This document shows positions 58,337 to 64,000 of a stretch of 64,000 bases of DNA, in pieces. Made by a program: the position numbers and the translations under genes. Numbering within the stretch: position 1 is the stretch's first letter; every line of letters begins with the position of its first letter. The stretch is from Voacanga thouarsii (lineage: Eukaryota; Streptophyta; Magnoliopsida; Gentianales; Apocynaceae): contig JANUWF010001059.1 of NCBI GenBank assembly GCA_026120185.1, positions 1,719,001-1,783,000 of the forward strand, read 5' to 3'. Under the pieces are notes generated by a model. The model did no database searches and was not told where the DNA came from. It saw only the letters and a program-made list of their open reading frames with translations.

Positions 58337-59884
58337 ATGTCAAAAACAAAATCAACCACATCGATACCAAAAAAGGTACGAAAAAATTCTCTAAAGATGA
58401 AGAAGAAGCCTTCAGCAACGAATAAAGGAAAAGAAACTACACCAAATTTCTCAGCCTCCCATTATAATTCCTCAAAATCATCACTAGAACAAGAGACTTC
58501 CAAGACTCAGGTACTTTGATTTATAGATTCAAATATTGAGCCTGATTATAATGATTGGGTATTGAGTAAATCCATCATTTTTCTAAAATTTCTCCAATAT
58601 GTTGAATTTTTTTTAATCTAAAAGTTGTTTACCCCGTTCATTTAGGAATTCTACGGTAATCTGAGGAAACTGGAGGAAGGTTTATGATTCGATGGTATAC
58701 TTCTATAGTTGGGGGGAAGAATATTGAGTTCAACCACCAACTATAGAAGTATACTATCGAATCATAAACCGGGGAAGAATGTTGAGTTCAACCACCATTT
58801 GCTTGACAAAATGTGTGAAGTAAGAGATGAAGGAATTTAGTGTTTTGAATAGAATAAATTTCTGGAGGGAACTGATATGTCTAATTTAAAGAAGTTTGAA
58901 GAAATTTTTGCCGGTGGAAGGAGTTTCAAGAATTCCAGTGACAGAAATACCAAATGGCTAAATGGAGAAGGTAGAATTTTACACCATATGCTCTCAACCA
59001 TGGTGGTGCCAAGTTTTGGTCATAAAACATCCATTAACATAATACAAATGGTGATTATGTTAGCCTTGGCTAAAGGAAGGCAAATAAGTTTTGGGTTTTT
59101 GGTTGCCAAGTTGATATTGCAATCAAGAAATACCTCTAGCAAGGCCCTGCCATATGGAAATTTGTTAACAAAAGTCTTCAGATACTTTGATGTTGATTTA
59201 AATACAGTCCATTGTGTGCCATAAAAAATGAATATATATATATATATATATCTTTGAGTCCTTTGAGCGCATGGGATATGTGAGGATGGGAAATGAATGG
59301 AAGTTGCTCTGCAGCACAAATGGTGAGGAAAGGGAAAGATTGTTGAAAGTAAAAGCTAAAGGAAAGAATGCCCCTTTTGTTGGAGCCAAAAGAAAAATTA
59401 AGGTTGAACCTCAAGAAGCATTTTCTGCCAAAAGGAAAAAACAGGCTCAGGACAAAGGATTATCTGAAAGCATCTTGGATGCCATCAATTCTCTAGCTGT
59501 TAAATTGGATGGTCTCAGCTTAGAAATTTAAACTATTGGAAATAGACTAACTGTAGTAGAGAAGAAGGCAAAAACGGATGAACCGGTGTTTGCTCCTGGA
59601 GCACCTACTCCAGCAAAGGAAACAGCAGAGGTAACAGTCCCTGAGGAAGAAACTAGACAAGAATAACCTACTAAATTGGACAAGAATAGCCTACTAAGGA
59701 AGTGACAGTTACTACACACGACAAAGAAAAATCCATGCCTCAGAAAGCTGTAGCACCCCCTACCTCCTCTAATCCTTATGTCTCATCTGGAAAGAGAGAC
59801 AGAAACATGTGGTGGTTAAGAGGAAATCAAGTAGGATTGCTTGCCAACACTCCCAAAAAGGTGCTGAGTCGAAGATTGAAATAG
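58337..59884 (+). pseudogene. Env-like / 3' ORF region of the SIRE-type element, broken
   Basis: Relic of the extra ORF that lies downstream of pol in SIRE-type copia elements and is sometimes called env-like. It begins MSKTKSTTSIPKKVRKN (58337), basic and Ser/Thr-rich. The middle (58877-59224) includes GEGRILHHMLS and ALPYGNLLTKVFRYFDV, a motif I recognise from such plant ORFs. The 3' part (59271-59531) has basic clusters (AKRKKQ) and a short amphipathic stretch (LDAINSLAVKLDGLSLEI). No signal peptide or clear membrane segment is visible. It is broken by stops and by an inverted duplication at 58679-58770. The naming is family knowledge; the function of such ORFs is not established. Confidence 0.6.
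58679..58770. repeat. Inverted repeat with 34-bp arms
   Basis: Left arm 58679-58712, right arm 58737-58770, one mismatch, loop 58713-58736. The loop word GGGGAAGAATATTGAGTTCA recurs just after the right arm at 58771 as GGGGAAGAATGTTGAGTTCA. This is the pattern left by template switching. It sits within the env-like region and breaks its frame. Confidence 0.9.
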
Positions 59885-61387
59885 TTCATATCTCCTGAGT
59901 GCCCAAATTAGTAGATTGCACTCCAACTGACCTTTACCCAGACTGAACTCAATTCTCACTGATATATTAAAAACTGATTGATATCTTGAAGACTGAACAA
60001 TCTTAATTTCTTTTTGCATTTGAATAATTTATTTTCTGTCTTTCAACAAGTCTATTTGCTTACCTTATGAATGCTTCATTTTTCCTGCTTCATTTCTGTT
60101 ACTCCTCATTTTGATTGATGATAAAGGGGGAGAAAATTGACGGATACTCTTTGGATTGTGATTATCATGCTTGGATATTTTGCTTATACCGACCTGTTGT
60201 GATTAGGCAATGTTGGGATAAGTTTCTGCTTATGATTGTGAGTGTGCTGGCTCCACTAACAGTGCTATGATTATTCTACTGATTAGGAAAGAATGAAAAA
60301 AAATTCATTTGATCATCTATGTGGTAGTATGCTATGCTCTCTGTGGCTAATTGTTAATAATGCACTACTGAATAACTGTTTGATAGTCCTTGAGTAGTAA
60401 ACTAACTTGAGAGAAACCTTATGCTCCGAATTGATGTTCTGCACTAAAATTAATATTCTTCACTAACATGTTTCTTCTGAATATAGCTAAGGTCTAGTAA
60501 TTCTCGCTATGAAATTCATGACAAGATTTGGATAAACTGCTTGATATGAAAATTTATGATCTGTGATCTCAGTTTGCTGGTGTCCAAAATGGACACCAGT
60601 TTGGTATCCTGCATGTCGTCAAAAAGTGCTTTCTTCAGGAATAAAGGTATCATTGAGACTAGAGTTATTGATAAATTTGTTTTAAATTATTGACATGATT
60701 CTGTGACATATTCATTGATAAAAATCTTAGACAATTGGAAAGCCTCCTTAATGATCAAAATTCTTTGAGAAAACCAAGACAAATCAAAATTCTTAAAATC
60801 CATTATCTCTTGTGTTATGATAGGGGGAGTTTTGGACTCATATTTTCTTGATCCAAAGTCCAGTAAAAAAATGTATTCTTCTAAAACTACATGATAGTTT
60901 GGACACACCTTTTTGGACATCCAAAACTTAAATTCCAAAAAGTTACATACTCACCTTCACCAAGTTTTGGATGAACATTTTGGATGTACAAAATTGACTC
61001 CAGTTTTCTCTTATAATTTACAAATATTCATGTATGCACATACTAAGAGGGGCATCTCATCTCATGACTTAATTGCTATAACTCTCTTCTATACATGTTT
61101 ATAAAATCATCGTAACAGTTATTCCATTATGGAATAATCGTGAGATGGAAAGAAGGAGGATTTGGAGGTAGGTTGAGCCATAAGCTCATTGAGACATACT
61201 TGTGAATATATGCTTAAATTTTCTATCTTAATCTTATAAAGCACTCTTTGAGTCCCATAATATGATATTACATTTCAATGAAAACTATTCTTATTTCTTT
61301 CGATCTAACATGTTCGTATTATACATATCATTATTATATATATATTACAATCCCATCAAGTTAGTCATCATTCAAAAAGGAGAATAT
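59885..61387 (+). other. 3' noncoding region and PPT of the SIRE-type element
   Basis: About 1.5 kb without convincing genes. Ends in the purine-rich AAAAAGGAGAAT (about 61374-61385) immediately before the 3' LTR, a probable PPT. (AT)n nearby at about 61333-61345. Confidence 0.6.
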
Positions 61388-62586
61388 TTTTAGTCCTAAG
61401 GGTGGTCTTCTATATTTTGACTTATGACAAATATTAGTGAGGACTAACTTATGTGATCTATATGTGATAGGACATGTTTGACCTTAGCTCTTCTAAGGCG
61501 TGCAAATAAGATTGTTAAGCAACTCTTAAGCAATGGAATGCAAGAATAGGTAATCAAGTAGAAGACCAAACTTAGCAGATTGCATACCAAGAAGTCCTTG
61601 TGGAAGAATTTTAGACTAGGAATTATTATTAAGGTATTTGTTGTAAATTCCAATGTCTTTTTACCTTATGATTCAATTTATTTCTACCTTGAAGCACACA
61701 AATAAAAAGATTTCAAAGTTTTTTATCTCAGAATTTTGAATCAAGTAGTTTGGATGATTCTGCATCTAAAAGATTCATCCAAACTCCTGTGAACAATGTT
61801 AAATCATTTCTGCCTAAAAAAGTGTCATTTTGGACTTACCTTTTGGATGCACCATCGTCCGAATCATGAGTCCAAAACGCGCATAAATCTTACAGTGAAA
61901 AATAGTCATTCTATAGCCGTTGATACTTTACTTTATATCTTTATATAAGGCTTCTAAACTCGATTTGACTGTAGATTTTTTTCGTATCCTTCTAAGAAAC
62001 ACTCTTACTTTATAGAAAATAAAAATCTCCTTTATCAAAGTGCTTCAAAGTGAAATAAAATTTTGTTTAAAGGTAAAAGTGTTTGTGTTTGTTCTTGGTG
62101 CACATCTGCTCAAAGAAGTGAGCTTTTACTGTTCCATTCATTTTCAATCTCTTTTGTATACCAAGGTTGTGGTGTAAAACCTATCTGGGGTGAGCCTTGA
62201 TTTTTTGGTTGATTGAGAGGTTTTGGAAAACTAAGTATGGTGATCCTCTCCTGTATTTGGTATAGATTGATTCCATTAAGTTGGATAAATGAAATCTAGT
62301 TGAAAACCCTTAAATGTGAGCTTAAGGTAGTGGATGTGGATTTTGGTAGATCGAACTACTATACATTCTGTGTCTCATTTCTTTTCATATAGCATTAATT
62401 GCATCGTGCTTCTTATCTCAAACTGAATCTTGATATTTCTCAAAGTTTCCTTGGATAGCTTTCTCTGTTGTCGTGTAGTTGATCCAAGAAATTTGAAGAA
62501 CATTTATATTCTATAAAATTGATATCTTAAAAATTTTAGTTTGCCAAAACCTTTATTCATCTCCCCCCCCCCTCTAAGGTTTTTCA
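61388..62586 (+). repeat. 3' LTR of the SIRE-type element
   Basis: Start TTTTAGTCCTAAGGG aligns with TGTTAGCCCTAATGG of the 5' LTR (first G changed to T). TATA-like TATATAAGG at 61942-61950. Includes about 100 bp absent from the 5' LTR, a poly-C run (62564-62573) and ends AAGGTTTTTCA before the TSD CCTAC. Confidence 0.88.
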
Positions 62587-63858
62587 CCTACCTATCAAAA
62601 CCAAACACAAATAAAAACACAAGGAAAATAATAGCAAAGTAAAGACACCTAAATAAAAGAAAACAAACTAAAGAAAAAGATTTAAAAAATCCTAATAAAG
62701 CAAATAAAGAGACGGCTCACTCCCCCCACACTTAAGATTAAAAATATTTTTCTTATTTAGGAGAGGAAAAACAAACTACTTAACAAAACAAAAACTCTTT
62801 CTACTTGTCATTCTTTTTCATCAAACCTTTTTTTTAAAAAAAAATTAAAACTCAAAATAGAAGATAGGTATGATGAATGTAGAAAGAAGAGAGGTTTTTT
62901 AAAAATAGAAGGTTTTTGAAAACTATTTTTCTCACTAAAGTAAAACACATAAACTTCTTTCTCTTACATTCCTTTAGACACACAAATATTTTTGTCAATA
63001 TATAAGTGCACATGGTTTCTAAAGAATGCATTAAACTTGAAATCACATTTCAACCCTTCAAAAGATTTGTCACAATTGAAATTCCCCTTAAAACTTAGCA
63101 ATTGAGTTCTTAAATATTGAATCAAGAAATCAGTACTTTTCGACACATCTACAAAAACTAAGTTACCTCCTTGAAATTGGGTTAAAGGGTAGAAATTACC
63201 ACCATTCTCGAAAGCCTTCTTATGCTATAGCATTGAAAGATCTAATTCCTTAAGGCATGGTGAGCTCAACACATCATCAATTGCATCAATGGACTCCATG
63301 AATCAAGAGGTACACTATTTATCTGCGATTTTCAATTCCCTATTGAAGATCTCATCAATTGACTTTGCTAGTTGTGTCTTGTTAGAGCCCATTCATTAGG
63401 ATGATTCTTCGTATCCCTCAGTCAATGAATTTGTATTGGAGACAAAAGAATTCACTAATGTTACTAATGATGTCTCACTAAAAATATCAATGCAAGCCTG
63501 TAATCTTGCAAATCTATCATCATTGTAACTCCTTTGATTTTGTGCCCAAAAATAGTTGTCCATGATGATGTTAACCTCACACAAAAATCAAATTGAAAAT
63601 AAAAATTAAAACAAAAAAAATGTAAAATCAAATAATAGAAAAAATAAAGAAAAGAAAAACACACACATTGACAAACTATCTAAATACAAAAATTTGTGGT
63701 ATTTACAATACAACATGAAATAAGCTAGTCAATTAAGTCACACAATATTACAAACAACAAGATAGAACACCAATTTACACAAAGAACATATAGACATATG
63801 GACATATAAACATATAAATATGGTTAAATCAACAAAATTCAAGCTTTCATGATATTGT
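62587..63858 (-). other. 5' interior of the Tat-like element
   Basis: About 1.27 kb following the PBS on the minus strand. One short minus-strand frame (63584-63396, 62 codons, with NYFWAQNQRSYNDDRFARL) is not recognised and may be a gag relic or chance. Otherwise AT-rich with no visible coding sequence. Confidence 0.5.
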
Positions 63859-63876
63859 TCCTCGACAACGGTACCA
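63859..63876 (-). other. Primer-binding site of the Tat-like element
   Basis: The minus strand reads TGGTACCGTTGTCGAGGA six bases after the LTR end. It resembles the TGGCGCCGTTGCCGGGGA PBS of Athila/Tat-type plant elements with three transitions visible. Confidence 0.78.
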
Positions 63877-63882
63877 AAAACT

Positions 63883-64000
63883 TGATGCGTAAATTTTGGG
63901 TATATAAAATCATTCATTTTAAATACATCCCTTAATCAAGTTTTAATTAAATCATTAATCCCAAAATACATATGTGAGCAAGTATACTCATCGCAAGTAT
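63883..64000 (-). repeat. 5' LTR of the Tat-like element, partial at the window edge
   Basis: The plus strand starts TGATGCGTAAATTTTGGG and matches 42289 onward (TGATGCGTAAATTTTTAA, CATCCCTTAATCAA, AAAATACAT). Only the LTR end is in the window. Confidence 0.85.

Larger units (their letters stand above)
51158..62586 (+). mobile_element. SIRE-type Ty1/copia element, plus strand
   Basis: 11.4 kb, TSD CCTAC (51153-51157, 62587-62591). LTRs are 51158 to about 52233 and about 61388-62586. The interior holds gag, protease, integrase, RT, RNase H and a long downstream region with an env-like ORF relic. A gag zinc knuckle, the MDLFGPM integrase, the LLYLTASKPDIMFSVC RT end and extra ORF space after pol fit the SIRE/Maximus lineage. 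A solo LTR (55558-57316) splits RT from RNase H. The LTRs differ at roughly one position in ten in the stretch compared by eye, so it is old. Confidence 0.9.
42289..64000 (-). mobile_element. Non-autonomous Tat/Athila-like LTR element, minus strand, runs off the window
   Basis: On the minus strand the 5' LTR (from beyond 64000 to 63883) is followed by a PBS (63876-63859), noncoding interior, PPT (45333-45321) and 3' LTR (45320-42289, interrupted). Just upstream of the PPT is the phrase CTTAAGGACAAGCAAATCC, close to the CTTGAGGACAAGCAA phrase known near the 3' end of plant Tat-type elements. About 2.6 kb of its own interior is visible and no RT, integrase or protease is found, so it resembles a large retrotransposon derivative (LARD). 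It hosts three insertions: 43590-45129 (in the LTR), 45426-49966 and 51158-62586. Confidence 0.75.

Overview
The window is a repeat-only stretch of a higher-plant nuclear genome, probably a eudicot. It is AT-rich and built almost entirely of LTR retrotransposons inserted into one another. I found no intact cellular gene, rRNA, tRNA, CRISPR array or bacterial-type operon. The only trace of a host gene is a 44-codon piece of the V-type ATPase subunit D coding sequence (41827-41958, minus strand) wedged between repeats. Most boundaries below were placed by finding terminal TG...CA ends, 5-bp target-site duplications (TSDs), primer-binding sites (PBS) and polypurine tracts (PPT).

Left block (1-29413). 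An old Ty3/gypsy element with a gag zinc knuckle (1-559), a protease and a Lys/Glu-rich region (27205-28334), a PPT and a 3' LTR (28637-29413) has lost RT, RNase H and integrase. A Tekay/Del-like chromovirus (560-27204, TSD AATTG) inserted into it. That element is itself split by a second Tekay/Del-like element (7740-19887, TSD TTTGA) and by a copia-type solo LTR (20576-22097, TSD AAAGG). Both chromoviruses read LTR, PBS, extra acidic ORF, gag, protease-RT-RNase H-integrase-chromodomain, PPT, LTR. Both are disabled by stop codons. The acidic ORF of the inner element is intact.

Middle block (29414-42288). A minus-strand Ty1/copia element (29414-40566) is truncated at both LTRs. It is cut by two solo LTRs (30693-32200, TSD CTAGC; 34584 to about 36432) and carries a tandem duplication in gag. 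It is followed by a truncated plus-strand LTR (from 40567) and the V-ATPase D fragment.

Right block (42289 to past 64000). A minus-strand, apparently non-autonomous element has a Tat/Athila-like PBS and PPT but no visible pol. It hosts a related LTR (43590-45129, TSD CCTGG) inside its own 3' LTR, a 4.5-kb solo LTR of the outer Tekay-like family (45426-49966, TSD TTCTC) and a plus-strand SIRE-type copia element (51158-62586, TSD CCTAC). The SIRE-type element has a downstream env-like ORF region and is itself cut by a solo LTR (55558-57316, TSD CAAAG).

The nesting gives an insertion order. Most premature stops look like C-to-T or G-to-A transitions, as expected of methylated, silenced elements. 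The points most worth following are the extra acidic ORF shared by both chromoviruses, the tRNA-like A/B-box segment at a constant offset in their LTRs, short palindromes in the Tat-like LTRs, and the captured V-ATPase D fragment.
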